A stretch of DNA of 64,000 bases from Thiocapsa sp. (GTDB taxonomy: Bacteria; Pseudomonadota; Gammaproteobacteria; Chromatiales; Chromatiaceae), in NCBI RefSeq assembly GCF_018399035.1, contig NZ_CP073760.1, positions 4,836,501 to 4,900,500 on the forward strand, in the 5' to 3' direction. This document shows, piece after piece, positions 35,070-44,729 of this stretch. The notes below the pieces were generated by a model that was not told the DNA's origin, did not search any database, and saw only the letters and a list, made by a program, of their open reading frames with translations. A program made the position numbers and the translations under genes. Each line of letters begins with the position of its first letter. Within the stretch, counting starts at the first letter, position 1.

Positions 35070-37176
35070 TCAGAAGTTATAGCGCACGCCAAGATAGGCA
35101 TAGGGGCCGGGATCCGAACCCAGACCGGGGTCGATCTTTTCGTCGAGCAGGTTGTCGATGCCGCCGTAGAACTCCACTGCGGCCAGCGTCGGCGGCATAT
35201 AACTCGCCTTGAGATGGACCAGGGTGTAGCCGGCGGCGGTCTCGATGCCGGCCCGTCCGGAGTAGTCCTGCTCGCCTGCATAGCTGACGATGGCGTGCAG
35301 GAGCCAGTTCGCGCGGGCGTAGTCGAGGGTCAGACTGGCGAGGGTTTCGGGGGTGTTGAGCAGCGGATCGCCAGTCTCGAGGTTCTCGGCGCTGAAGTGG
35401 GTGAAGGCCGCGCGGGCACGCAGCGCTGGGGTCAGACTAACCGAGCCCTCCGTTTCGACACCCTGGATGCGCGCCTCGTTGATATTGCGAAAGGTGTTGT
35501 AGGTCAACAGGCCGCTGCCCTCGCGCACCCTTTCGATGCGATCCGTGACACTGGTGTGGAAGAGGGTGACGCCGTAGTCCCAAGCCGCGGCCTCGCCGGC
35601 AAGGCCGATCTCGAAGGTATCGCTCGACTCGGGATCCAGGTTGTGGGCGCTGGTCTTGCCCTGTTCCGGATTGATGACCTCGGCGCCGAGCATGGGGACA
35701 CCCTGTGGATTGACCTGATCGACATAGAGGCTGCGATCATCCGGCGCCTTGTAGCCCTGGGCGAAGTTCGCACGCAGCCGCGCCAGTGGCGAGAGGGTCC
35801 AGATCCCGCCGGCCTGGAAGGACAGATGCGAGCCGCCGACCGAGTCGTCATCGTAGCGCGCCCCATAGACCGCATTCAGACTCGGCAGGATCTGCCACTC
35901 GTGTTGCAGGAAAGCCGAATCGAAGGTGCGCGTGTCGGCATCGAAGGAGGTGGATTCCACATTGTTGTCGCGGTGCTCCAGACCGCCGAGCACGGAATGG
36001 TTCTCACCCGGACTCCAGACGCCGGTCAGCTCGTTGACCCATTGATTCATGGTAGATTCACTGCGCGAGCTGGCCGAGTCATTGCGGGTGGCGTAGCCGA
36101 GATCCGCATAGTGGACAGCGTAGACCACGCGGTCCTTGTCGTAACGGCTGTAGTGCAGCCGGTAGCGCAGATCGAGCGTGTCGAACAGCGACCAGTCGAA
36201 CGTCAGGGCGGTATCCAGCCGCTCGTTGTCGTCATACTGGCGTGCCGGGATGTTCGCTGCCTGGATCGCCTTGCCGGCGGCCATGACATTCGTCGCGTAG
36301 CGGCTGCTGATATAGGTGCCCTCGCGCTCCTCGCGCATGGCGTTGAGATCCAGCGTCAGCTTGACATCGGGGGTCACCTGCCACTCGAGCGCACCGCCGA
36401 TGGTGTCCACGTCGGCCTGGTCGCGGTAATCCACATCGACCTCATAGCTGTCCTTGAGCCCGTTTCTGATTCTCGCGTTGGGATGCCTGGAAGGCGCGAC
36501 CTGAGCTCCGGATTGAGGCACGCTCACCTGCGCCGTCTCGCGCTCCGCATAGATGTCGCGATGCAGGTGGCTGGCGTAGAAGCTGAAGTTCAGCGTTTCG
36601 TTCCCGCCCCGCAGATCACCTGCGAGCATGGCACGCGCGCCGTCGCCCCGGTCATTGGCGCCGTACTGGATATCGCCGCCGCCCTCCAGCCCGGCCGCCG
36701 GACGCTTGGTGATGATGTTCACCACACCGCCCAAGGCATCAGCCCCATAGAGCATGCTGGCCGGTCCGCGCACGATCTCGATGCGGTCGATCATGGAGGC
36801 GGAGATGCGCTCCAGCTCGAAGGCATTGCTGAATTCGCCCACGATACGGCGACCGTCGATGAGATAGAGAGTATCCGATCCGCCGAGGCCGCGGATCTGC
36901 AGGTTGCTTCCGGAGGGGCTGACATAGAGTCCGGGCGCCAGATCGAGGATGCCCCGCAGCGTGGTCGCGCCCGCCGCCTTGACATCCACTGAGTCGATCA
37001 ACTGGATCGGTGCCGGAGAGGTGGTAATGTCCTGCTCGATACGGGTGGCGGTGGTGACATAGACCGTCGGAAGGACTATCGACGTATCGCCGGCTGCCGC
37101 TTGGGACGAGCCCAAAGCCAGCAGGACGAGAACGCGGGCAGACGGGCTGCCGGCCGAGGGTCGGGGGTGTGGTCAT
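35070..37176 (-). CDS. TonB-dependent receptor (5' end disturbed)
   Basis: From 37115 leftward the frame encodes a full receptor. A plug domain comes first (TTLRGILDLAPGLYVSPSGS, QIRGLGGSDTLYLIDGRRI, RGPASMLYGADALGGVVNII), followed by a 22-strand barrel that ends YAYLGVRYNF. It fits BtuB/colicin-receptor-like transporters. No ATG lies in this frame upstream: it reads a signal-peptide core (VLVLLALGSSQAAAG) back to a stop at about 37173. An ATG in a neighbouring frame at 37176 (MTTPPTLGRQPV) would provide the start if one base were shifted near 37135. Either the sequence has an error or the gene is broken. Confidence 0.85.
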
Positions 37177-37264
37177 GCGGATGCTCCGGCTGCCTGGTTA
37201 CGGTTTGGCTGCCGAGACCGCGTCGGGGCATTCGGTGGCTAAGGTGAGTTGGTTCGCGGATATT

Positions 37265-37300
37265 GAATCACAGTGATTCGCATTATCTTATTGAGAATCC
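37265..37300. promoter_or_regulatory. palindrome and possible Fur-type site upstream of the receptor
   Basis: GAATCAC-A-GTGATTC (37265-37279) is a perfect 15-bp palindrome. It is followed by an AT-rich stretch, CATTATCTTATTGAGAATC, with partial similarity to overlapping Fur hexamers. It lies about 90 bases upstream of the receptor start region in one of the few AT-rich spots nearby. Confidence 0.4.
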
Positions 37301-37319
37301 GCAATCGGCTGGGTAACCG

Positions 37320-37540
37320 TCAACGCAGATGGAAGTTGATCGGCACCGCGACGGTGAGCTGACACTGGCTCATACCGGGTGGAAAGGCGGGCATGGGGTT
37401 GGCGCGCTCAAGCATGGCCTGGACATCCTGATCCAGCAGCGGATAACCGGATCCGCCGACGATCCGATGGGAGAGCAGGCGTTCGTTGCGATCGATAGTG
37501 CAGAACGCTCTGACGGTGCCTTCCTGGCTCAGCCGGCAGG
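37320..37540 (-). pseudogene. TonB C-terminal domain remnant
   Basis: The frame reads DPACRLSQEGTVRAFCTID, then LLSHRIVGGSGYPLLDQDVQ, and PAFPPGMSQCQLTVAVPINF. This is the C-terminal fold of the energy transducer TonB. The preceding residues lack the membrane anchor and Pro-rich spacer of a full TonB. It lies immediately upstream of the receptor on the same strand, as tonB genes often do, but it appears truncated. Confidence 0.7.
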
Positions 37541-37736
37541 CCGGGTCCAGTCGCCCAGTGCGGATACGGCATTGCGCGACATCAAGGAACTGCTCGCGCA
37601 TGGCATCCTGTGAACAGCGGACGCGGGCGGGCGCAGCACCCATGACGAGCTGAAACGCTGAGGTGTCCTTTGGGTGGCCGAGGAGACGCTCGGGCACGCC
37701 TGTCTTCTGCCCATGCAGCGGACACTCGAGGGCACC

Positions 37737-37821
37737 TAAACCGCGTCCAGAGCGAGATGCTCACTTTCGAGTGAGCTCGAAGTTTGGTGAATCCACGACC
37801 CTTAGCGGGGGACGCGGTTTA
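37737..37821. repeat. 85-bp palindromic element, copy A
   Basis: The element runs from TAAACCGCGTCC to GGACGCGGTTTA. It contains the hairpin GCTCACT-TTCG-AGTGAGC with a UUCG loop. Its reverse complement is identical over all 85 bases to 54291-54375. Confidence 0.9.
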
Positions 37822-37843
37822 AAATTTTATATTTTTTAATATC

Positions 37844-37929
37844 TTAAACCGCGCCGGCTCCAGCGGCTCTGAAATCCGCCGGGGCCGATCCCATCCAAAA
37901 ACATCGCATACCGCACTGGGCGCGGTTTA
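37844..37929. repeat. related palindrome-ended element
   Basis: TTAAACCGCGCC at the left and GGGCGCGGTTTA at the right are the same type of ends as copy A, with an unrelated interior. It lies 22 bases from copy A across an AT-rich spacer. Confidence 0.65.
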
Positions 37930-37979
37930 GGCGCCAGTACACGATGGATGGGGCCTGAGCGACGCGCATACGCAGGCGC

Positions 37980-38165
37980 CCATTCACCCGGTCGCCCTGG
38001 TCACGGACGCGCGGATCGACATGACCCCGTGGGAACGGCACGACCTGGCCGTGCAGATCGTCCGCGATCGTCTCATCGACGCAGGCAATGAGGTTACCGC
38101 CAGGTATGGAACCCCAATATCGATCCCTCGAGCTGGTTCATCGGCGCGAGTCACGCGCCCGAGTG
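37980..38165 (+). pseudogene. unrecognised coding remnant
   Basis: The plus strand reads HPVALVTDARIDMTPWERHD, then LAVQIVRDRLIDAGNEVTA; after a one-base shift near 38105 it reads WNPNIDPSSWFIGASHAPEW. The composition and lack of stops look like a real protein piece. There is no start codon and it joins transposase sequence at about 38167. The parent family is not recognised. Confidence 0.4.
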
Positions 38166-38166
38166 G

Positions 38167-38335
38167 GTCGCGGTCCTCAACTGGGTGAACCGCTGCGGAT
38201 TGGCGATCCTCCTGCAGCCACCGCAGCGGCGCGAGGATTGGATTGACGTGGCCGATCATGCGCTTGAGCTGGGCACATCGACGTGTCTCGTGATTCCGGG
38301 CATCCCCATCCGTGCGCCTGCAGCCAGGCGAGCAG
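38167..38335 (+). pseudogene. transposase fragment related to the 41.3-43.2 kb IS
   Basis: The frame reads AVLNWVNRCGLAILLQPPQR and REDWIDVADHALELGTSTCL. It matches the central part of the transposase at 41298-43021 (VLNWVYRCGLAILLQ and so on). Both ends are missing. Confidence 0.75.
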
Positions 38336-38611
38336 CGGTGCCGATGGATATAGCGGCTCAACGTGATAACCCAAAGCTTCCTGGAAATTTTGCATGACCC
38401 TAATGATAGAGGGATTTCAGCAAGCCCCATTGATAATTCTTATTGGGCTATCAGGAAAAATTTACATTTGCCGTGCCAACTTTGACCGCAATCCGGGAGA
38501 TCTGGCAATAAATGTCTTGAATCAGTAAGATAACGCGTGAGCAGATGGCGCCCTTTTGCTATAATTTCAGGTAAAAACCATTGAAATTGAATACAAAAGG
38601 CCCTCTGCTCA

Positions 38612-39320
38612 ATGTTCATTCTACGCGACCTGCTCACCCAGCTCCAAGCGACCTTCTCGCAGACCTCCCAAGGCCAACAGCGCAAGGTCTGGTTCGTCTA
38701 CACCCTGCTGGCGGTGGCCGTTCCCTTCACCTCTTCGATCACCTCCAATGTGTTGCGCACGCTGCGCACGCTGTTTGGCATGAAGGTCGAGAGCCAGCGC
38801 TTTGATGCCTTTATGGCCAGTTCGACACTGCCGTGGTCGCGTCTCCGGCGAGTGCTGTGGGGGGCGATTCCCAACCCGACCACGGCGGGCCGGGTGTTGG
38901 TGGCGTTGGATGATTCGATCAATCCCAAGACGGGCAAGACGATCTTCGGCTGCGGACATTTCCACGACCACGCAGCCAAGAGTAATCAATCCGACGATCC
39001 CTGGTCGCAGTGCATTTTGGCCATCGGGTTGCTGAAGCGGATCAAGGGACGCTGGGCCTGTCTGCCGTTGGACTTCCGCTTCTATTTGATGCAGAAGGAC
39101 ATCGCGGCGCAAGGCGTGACGGTCCGCCGCGACGGTGCGGTCGTTGCGTTCGAGACGAAGATGGCGCAGGCCGCGGCGATGCTCGAGGCGGTGTTCGCGC
39201 ACTTCGGCCAATCGGTGCTGGTGGTGACCTGCCCTCGCTGGTCGGGCGACTCCTCCATGCCAGCGTCCGCACCTCGCCCAGCCCCGAGAAATGGCTGCGC
39301 CCGGGCGCCGTCCGCACGGC
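38612..39320 (+). pseudogene. DDE transposase, 3' truncated
   Basis: The N-terminal 210 residues look intact: RDLLTQLQATFSQTSQGQQR, a hydrophobic segment, then VLVALDDSINPKTGKTIFG with the first catalytic Asp pair, and HDHAAKSNQSDDPWSQCIL. After about 39235 the frame stops resembling a transposase, and a neighbouring frame takes over briefly, so there is a frameshift and a missing C-terminus. The AT-rich sequence at 38400-38600 is probably the left flank of this element. It resembles IS4/IS701-type proteins. Confidence 0.7.
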
Positions 39321-39616
39321 GTGAAATAACCTGGCTGAGGATGACAAAGGGCTGCAGTTTGTCGCTTGCGCATGGCGATACCATGATACGGGCAACTCCT
39401 AATATTTGCGTAGGTTTAGTAGGTGATTCGCGTCGTTCCCCGCGCGTTAGTTTTCATCCGAACACTTGACCAAGGCCACTTTAATGCCTCGTATGACGCG
39501 TAATAGGCTTGCTGTATGGAGGTCAACGCCGACTCGGCGCGAAGCCCCGAAACCTGGTCCGTTCGCAAAACGCCAGTGGCGCACGCGGGTCAACAACAAA
39601 AAACGGGAGGAGTGCG

Positions 39617-41128
39617 ATGAGATGTTCCATGCTTTGGCTGGTCCTGGCGCCTTTGGTCGGTTGGTCCGGGCTGGCGCAGGCCCTTACCGGCGATGTCGAT
39701 GTCGGTGAGTCATTAGCAAACCAGTACTGCGTGGCCTGTCATGGTCCCGGCGGGGTGGGGCTCGGACCGATCCCATCACTCGCCGGGATGCAGGCGCAGA
39801 GCTTCCAGGAGACGATGAAGCTGCTGCGTTCAGGGAAACGCGAGAGCCCCACCATGGGGCAACTGAGCGCGGAGATGACGGATCAGCAATTTGCCGATCT
39901 CGCCGCCTACTTCAGCGGACTCGAGCCGGTTACCGACCCGCTCGAGCAACAACGCCTGCATCATGTCTCCGCCGCGGCCTGTCAATGGTGCCACGAGGAC
40001 ATCTATCGGCAATGGGCCGGTTCGATGCACGCGAAGAGCACGGCATTGCGTGATCCAATCCACGAGATGATGTATCGCCAGGAAGTGGGTGATCCGCGCG
40101 AGGAGGGTCAACTGCATCAGCGCTCGCAGCGCTACCCGGTCTGTCTGCAATGCCATGCGCCGAACGCAGCGAAGGATGGATCCACCAAGCTCGATGCCAT
40201 GGCCGCCTACTCCGAAGGCGTGAACTGCGTCGCCTGTCATCAGATCTCCGGCTACAAGGGCGTGCGCGGCGAGGGGGGTGCACTGCGCCTGGGGCTGCAG
40301 GCTTATGAAACATCAAGCGTCCTGCAGGGACCGATGGGGTATCCGTTCGACAAGGTGCGAGCCTTCGAGGGGCCGGACGACGCAGGTAACCCCCATGTCG
40401 ACAAGCTCGATGCCTTCGGGCAGCGCGTCTCGGCGACCCTGCCGATGCAGGGCAACCCGGGCATGTTGCGCGGCAACGACCTCTGTCTCGGCTGCCATCA
40501 CCTGCGGCCCAATCCGCAAGGTGTGCCGCTGTGCGCGACCGGCGACGAGTTCGATGCGAGCGGCGCTCAGGTGACCTGTCAGTCTTGTCATATGCCTATC
40601 GCCGACGGGGTTGCGCACCACGGCATGCCCGGGGGCCATGATGTCGCCCAGCTCGCGCGCGCGGTGCAACTCACCGTCGATGTCGAGCCGATCGAGAGCG
40701 GCGTGCGCGCCAATGTCGTGATGCAGAATCAACTGCCACACAAGATGCCCACCGGCGCACCCTTCCGTAATGTTCAGGTCAAGGTGACCGCGCTCGACGC
40801 GAATGGCAAGGTCCTCTGGGAGAACTATACCGATGATCCCCAGAAGGAGGCGCCCGACGCCTACCTCTTCTATCAACTCGCCGATGACGAGGGCAACCCG
40901 GCGATGCCGCCGGTCGCAACCCAGGTTGGGGTCGATTCACGACTCGCGCCACACGAACGACGCGTGCTGACCTATGAGATTCCGGTCAAGCCCGCGGTGG
41001 TTCGCGCCGAGATGTTTTATAACCTCGTCTTCAAGGGGATGAAGCCACGCGTCATGGAGTATACCGACGACGAGACCTTGCTGGAGCCGAAGCGCATGGC
41101 CTTCTTCGAGGCGCATGTCACGCCCTGA
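39617..41128 (+). CDS. exported hexaheme cytochrome c
   Basis: The ATG at 39617 is preceded by GGGAGGAG and gives a signal peptide (residues 1-22, MLWLVLAPLVGWSGLAQA). The 503-residue protein has six CXXCH sites. The first, CVACHGPGG, is in a class-I-cytochrome-like domain with the Met-containing SPTMGQLSAEMTDQQ. The others are CQWCH, CLQCH, CVACH, CLGCH and CQSCH in a cytochrome c554-like multiheme section. The last third is a heme-free strand domain (VRANVVMQNQLPHKMPTGAP). A periplasmic electron-transfer or reductase role is likely; the partner is unknown. Damaged mobile-element sequence lies on both sides. Confidence 0.9.
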   Translation: MRCSMLWLVLAPLVGWSGLAQALTGDVDVGESLANQYCVACHGPGGVGLGPIPSLAGMQAQSFQETMKLLRSGKRESPTMGQLSAEMTDQQFADLAAYFSGLEPVTDPLEQQRLHHVSAAACQWCHEDIYRQWAGSMHAKSTALRDPIHEMMYRQEVGDPREEGQLHQRSQRYPVCLQCHAPNAAKDGSTKLDAMAAYSEGVNCVACHQISGYKGVRGEGGALRLGLQAYETSSVLQGPMGYPFDKVRAFEGPDDAGNPHVDKLDAFGQRVSATLPMQGNPGMLRGNDLCLGCHHLRPNPQGVPLCATGDEFDASGAQVTCQSCHMPIADGVAHHGMPGGHDVAQLARAVQLTVDVEPIESGVRANVVMQNQLPHKMPTGAPFRNVQVKVTALDANGKVLWENYTDDPQKEAPDAYLFYQLADDEGNPAMPPVATQVGVDSRLAPHERRVLTYEIPVKPAVVRAEMFYNLVFKGMKPRVMEYTDDETLLEPKRMAFFEAHVTP

Positions 41129-41259
41129 GCCTAGCGCCTGAATCCATTGCCCGGCGTGAAGAGCGCCCGGAGACGACGGCCCGATCCGGGTCTTCCCGGG
41201 CGTGATCGAGCAGGCCCACCGGTTCGATCGATCAATAAAAGGGGGCGGGTGGCCGCGGG

Positions 41260-43199
41260 TAGGATGTTCAATCCCCCGGCCTTTCCCATCAAAACCTTCA
41301 TGCCGTTTTCATGTCGAGCTTCGGCGCCTTGAACGCCTGTCGTCGCCGGGCCAGCATGGAGTCGCCGAGATGCGTCTTGACCCAGCACTCGACATCAAGG
41401 GTACGCACCGAGGTCATCGCCTCGTGAATGAGCGGGCCCGTCAGATCGGTGAGGAAGGCGGGAATCGCCAACACCAGCCGGCCGATCTCCTTGAGGGGGC
41501 CGCGTGCGGTGAACATTTTGTATTTTCCGAACACCGATTCGATGATGTCGGAGGACGCCAGCCAGGTTGCGCCGGGCGGGATCTTGGCGGCTTGTACCTC
41601 GACCTGTTCCAAGACCCGGTCGGTAAAGCGGGCGGCTCGCGGAGCGAGCGCGGTGCGCGGTGCGAGTGTGGCTTGAAGCGATGCGCAGACGCCGGCGTGC
41701 AGTCCCTCGGACTTGAGAACGCTCTGGATGGCCTTGGACTGTTCCATCATCTGTGCATAGACCGCCAGATCCTCGCGATAGGCACTCGCCCAAGCGAAGC
41801 CCTCCAGGAAGCGGGCGCGGCCGGTGTCGGCGAGATCCCAAAAGGCGTCGTCCAGATCCGTGAGCTGCAGGTCGGACGCCGCCTGAATGGCCTCGCAGAA
41901 GGCTGCCTTGTCGGGATGCCGATGGCCCAGCAGCACGTGCAGGGGACGCACGCGGGCGACGCCCAAACGGTCGCGCAGGTGGTCCCGGCGGCGACCGTCA
42001 GAACGCAGGTGGGCCGAACGGCACTGAAATCTCCCCGCTCCTGGTAGGCGAGCAGGTTTTGCGCCCACTCGACATGGGTGTCGACGTGCATGAAGCGCGC
42101 CTTGGTGCGCTGACGCGGCGGCAACAGAAAGGCCAGGTCGGTTTGCTGAAAGGACGCCAGGGTCCGCTTGCAGTGCGCCAGAAAGGTCTGCCAGCGCGCG
42201 TCGGGCTGCAATTCGGCCTTGAGCAGGGTGGCGATGCGGTGCGAAATATCATAGGTTTCCACACAGTCTGTCGTCTGTTCCCGGCGAAACAGCGTGATCC
42301 CCTTGTGCAGGTCGCTGCCGTGATCGGCGACGATCTGCACCGGCACACCGGTGCGCTCGGCGACCTCGCGCAGCACCGTGGCGACCCACTCCCCGGTGCT
42401 GTGCGTCGTCACCTTCACGGCGAGCACCTGCATGGCCCGGTGCGACGGGCTGTAGCCGGTCTCGAGCAGCCGGGCGGCGGGGATGCCCAGAATCACGAGA
42501 CACTTCGATGTGCCCAGTTCAAGCGTATGATCGGCGATGTAAATCCAATCCTCGCGCCGCTGCGGAGGCTGCAGGAGGATCGCCAATCCGCAACGGTAAA
42601 CCCAGTTGAGGACCGTCGTATGCGCCGGCATGCTCACCGGCATCCAGGGCGCGAGCAGACTCAGTACGCGGGGCACCCCGCGGCTGCCGAGTCCGGCACC
42701 CAGGTACATCTGCAGCGTCAGTTGAATGACCAGGAGCGAATGCCGGTGACCGGGCGGGGGCAAGCGCAGCAGCTGCCGAGCCGCAGCGTCAGGCTCCTGC
42801 GCCTCGCCGACCGGTGTCGCCTCCGACGCCGCAGGCGGGCCACCGCCTTGCGCCGCCAGCGCCCGGTTTTTCCAATAGGCACGGCTCGCTTCCAGATCCC
42901 GGATCTTGACCCGAGCCGCGCGCAGGCGCTGTTGCTTGTCCAGGGCTTTGGCCCGCCACGCATCGCGCGATGCCCGGAACAGTCGGGCCAATCGGGCCAC
43001 GGGGGTTTTGAAGGTGTCCATCGGTCGGCGTCGGCTCGGATTTGGCTGGGGGATCCCGGTGCCGCGAAGTGTGCCTGGAGGCGACAGGGCTGTCGATGGC
43101 AGCCGGCGGCAGGACCGCCGGCGCATCACCGCCCGCACCCCGCGACACGAGACCGGCATGAGCTATTTCGTGCCTTATCGGGTCAGATTGAACTCCCTA
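41260..43199 (-). mobile_element. insertion sequence, about 1.9 kb, with 9-10 bp target duplication
   Basis: The left end TAGGATGTTCAATC and the reverse complement of the right end TAGGGAGTTCAATC match at 12 of 14 positions. GGCCGCGGGT is repeated exactly at both flanks (41251-41260 and 43200-43209). The interior carries one transposase gene that is broken by a frameshift. The target is the domain VI hairpin of a group II intron remnant. Confidence 0.8.
41298..43021 (-). pseudogene. IS transposase, frameshifted
   Basis: The upstream part (from ATG 43021, MDTFKTPVARLARLFRASRD) runs through a coiled region, VLNWVYRCGLAILLQPPQRR, and IVADHGSDLHKGI to about position 42000. The rest (DAFWDLADTGRARFLEGFAWA ... 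SSDIIESVFGKYKMF) lies in the next frame to 41298. One shift near 41960-42000 separates them. No slippery heptamer was recognised at the junction, so decay is likelier than programmed frameshifting. A fragment of the same protein occurs at 38167-38335. Confidence 0.75.
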
Positions 43200-43200
43200 G

Positions 43201-43265
43201 GCCGCGGGTGATTGCTCACCCGCGGCTCCCGTAGATCCGGACGTGCCCAATTCGGGCATCCGGCA
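43201..43265 (-). mobile_element. group II intron 3' remnant (domains V and VI)
   Basis: Read leftward, 43265-43234 gives GTGCCGGATGCCCG ... GGGCACGTCCGGATC, the domain V form seen in class C introns. It is followed by a perfect 11-bp hairpin GCCGCGGGTGA-TTGC-TCACCCGCGGC (43201-43226) as domain VI. No reverse transcriptase is present upstream. The IS at 41260-43199 is inserted directly at the end of this hairpin. Confidence 0.65.
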
Positions 43266-43290
43266 CTCTTCGACCCCGGCGGATCACCCG

Positions 43291-43799
43291 CATCAAGCGA
43301 TACAATGCACGTGATGTCGCCTTCCGCAATCTGTACGACGTCGGCTCCGCACTTGACCGGTCGACTGCATGAGCTCGGCGACGAGATCAGGCTCATTCAT
43401 GAATATCTACCCCATGCTTTTATGGCGGGGCCTTGATCATCGTTTGGTCCAGCTGCTGGTGATCCTTGCGTCCTCAGGGCTTCCAGCCCTGATTCTGTCA
43501 GGCCAGGATGGCCTGACGACGCATTCGGTGACCGCTGTGGGCGAAGGGATGATCGAGGCCCATGGCGGGGATCTTTTTCCTGCCGATCGAAGCGGCTGCG
43601 AACACACAAAAAGGGAGATCCTCTCGACCATACGGAATCAGCAGGGCTGATGGTCTTACACCGGCGGGGTCGGGTCTATAAGGCTGGCCCGTAAATCGCA
43701 TCTCTTTAGGTGAAGAAATGCGCGGCCTCCGCGACGGTTCTCGCGAACCCCGCCAACCCCAAGGCCCGTCTGATCCAGCGAGGGTCGCCGCGACGGGCG
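43291..43799. other. intergenic, no gene recognised
   Basis: Several short frames translate without stops (for example 43369-43650 plus), but none matches a known family or has a convincing start. Two plus-strand frames and one minus-strand frame look equally protein-like, as in decayed mobile DNA. Confidence 0.4.
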
Positions 43800-44501
43800 C
43801 TAGTCGACAGGCTCGCGGCCCGACGTCCGGCGTCGGCGGAGCACGAGGCGCCTCAGCAGAGATCCGCCGGCAATGATCACCACCAGGACTGCGAACAAGG
43901 CCAGCGGGCCGAAGGGGCTGAACCCTGCAACTTGGTCATGTAGCTGCCTCATGGCCACCGCCCAGCCCAGGATGGCGACGTAGTTCCCGGCCAAGACGAC
44001 CCCCAAGGTGACCCGCATCGTGAGACCCAGGAGGACGCCGATGGCGCAGCCGACGACGGGCCCGGTCATCCAGATCGGCGACCAAACAAAGAGGAATAGG
44101 CCGATAAGCCCGTAACGGCGGATCGTCCCGCGATGGCGCTCTGCGGCCTCCCGAACCGCGCGCAGGTAGGGTCGCAGGGTCTTCACTTCCAAAATCCCGC
44201 GCCAGCTGAAGACGAACAAGGGGTAAAAGGCCAAGACCAGGATCGTCTCGATCAGGAGGTTGGACAGAACCACCGTGAGGTCATCGAGTCCGGTGGCGTA
44301 TCCGAGCGACATGGCTGTGACGCGCCCGAAGACCAGGTTGGTCGCGATGACGGCCGCAAGTAATTGCCCGTACCCCGGGGACCACACGGCCACTATCGCC
44401 AGTGCGGCCAACAACGCAAGAGACAGGCAGAGTGCGGCCAGCAGGACCAGACCTTCGGACGTCCGCAGGACGGATTTCCAAGACGAGCTCATGGCATGCA
44501 C
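43800..44501 (-). CDS. small multidrug-export family membrane protein
   Basis: The 233-residue protein has about six hydrophobic segments with the pattern of the Sm_multidrug_ex family (pfam06695). These include AVWSPGYGQLLAAVIATNLV, LVLAFYPLFVFSW, a charged middle section (YLRAVREAAERHRGTIRRY), then LIGLFLFVWSPIWMTGPVVG and a C-terminal pair of helices. The Arg-rich tail (RRLVLRRRRTSGR) should be cytoplasmic. No neighbour suggests a substrate. Confidence 0.78.
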   Translation of the reverse strand: MHAMSSSWKSVLRTSEGLVLLAALCLSLALLAALAIVAVWSPGYGQLLAAVIATNLVFGRVTAMSLGYATGLDDLTVVLSNLLIETILVLAFYPLFVFSWRGILEVKTLRPYLRAVREAAERHRGTIRRYGLIGLFLFVWSPIWMTGPVVGCAIGVLLGLTMRVTLGVVLAGNYVAILGWAVAMRQLHDQVAGFSPFGPLALFAVLVVIIAGGSLLRRLVLRRRRTSGREPVD

Positions 44502-44729
44502 CCGGTGTTTGATTCTTCCGCTTGCCTGCGGAGCGGTGGGTTAAGTCAACCGTGCTGAAGGGCAACGCGCTGCCGAGTCTTGCCGGGCTTGGTGTCGCCG
44601 CGACGGATTCCGGACACCGACAGGCGTCGAGAGGCGCAGGTCCCGCCGTCGATCGAGACGAGACGCGGTGGTATCGTTGGAGTGCTCTGTTGGCCAGGCG
44701 ATCCGATAACGATATCAAGGAGAACGTCA

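Noticed and set aside
35037..36992. 651-residue plus-strand frame
   Set aside because: Antisense shadow of the TonB-dependent receptor.
41960..42010. Programmed frameshift in the IS transposase
   Set aside because: No slippery heptamer or downstream structure was recognised at the junction; decay is the simpler reading.
43212..43650. Short frames next to the intron remnant
   Set aside because: Three frames look equally protein-like, so none can be preferred; probably decayed mobile DNA.
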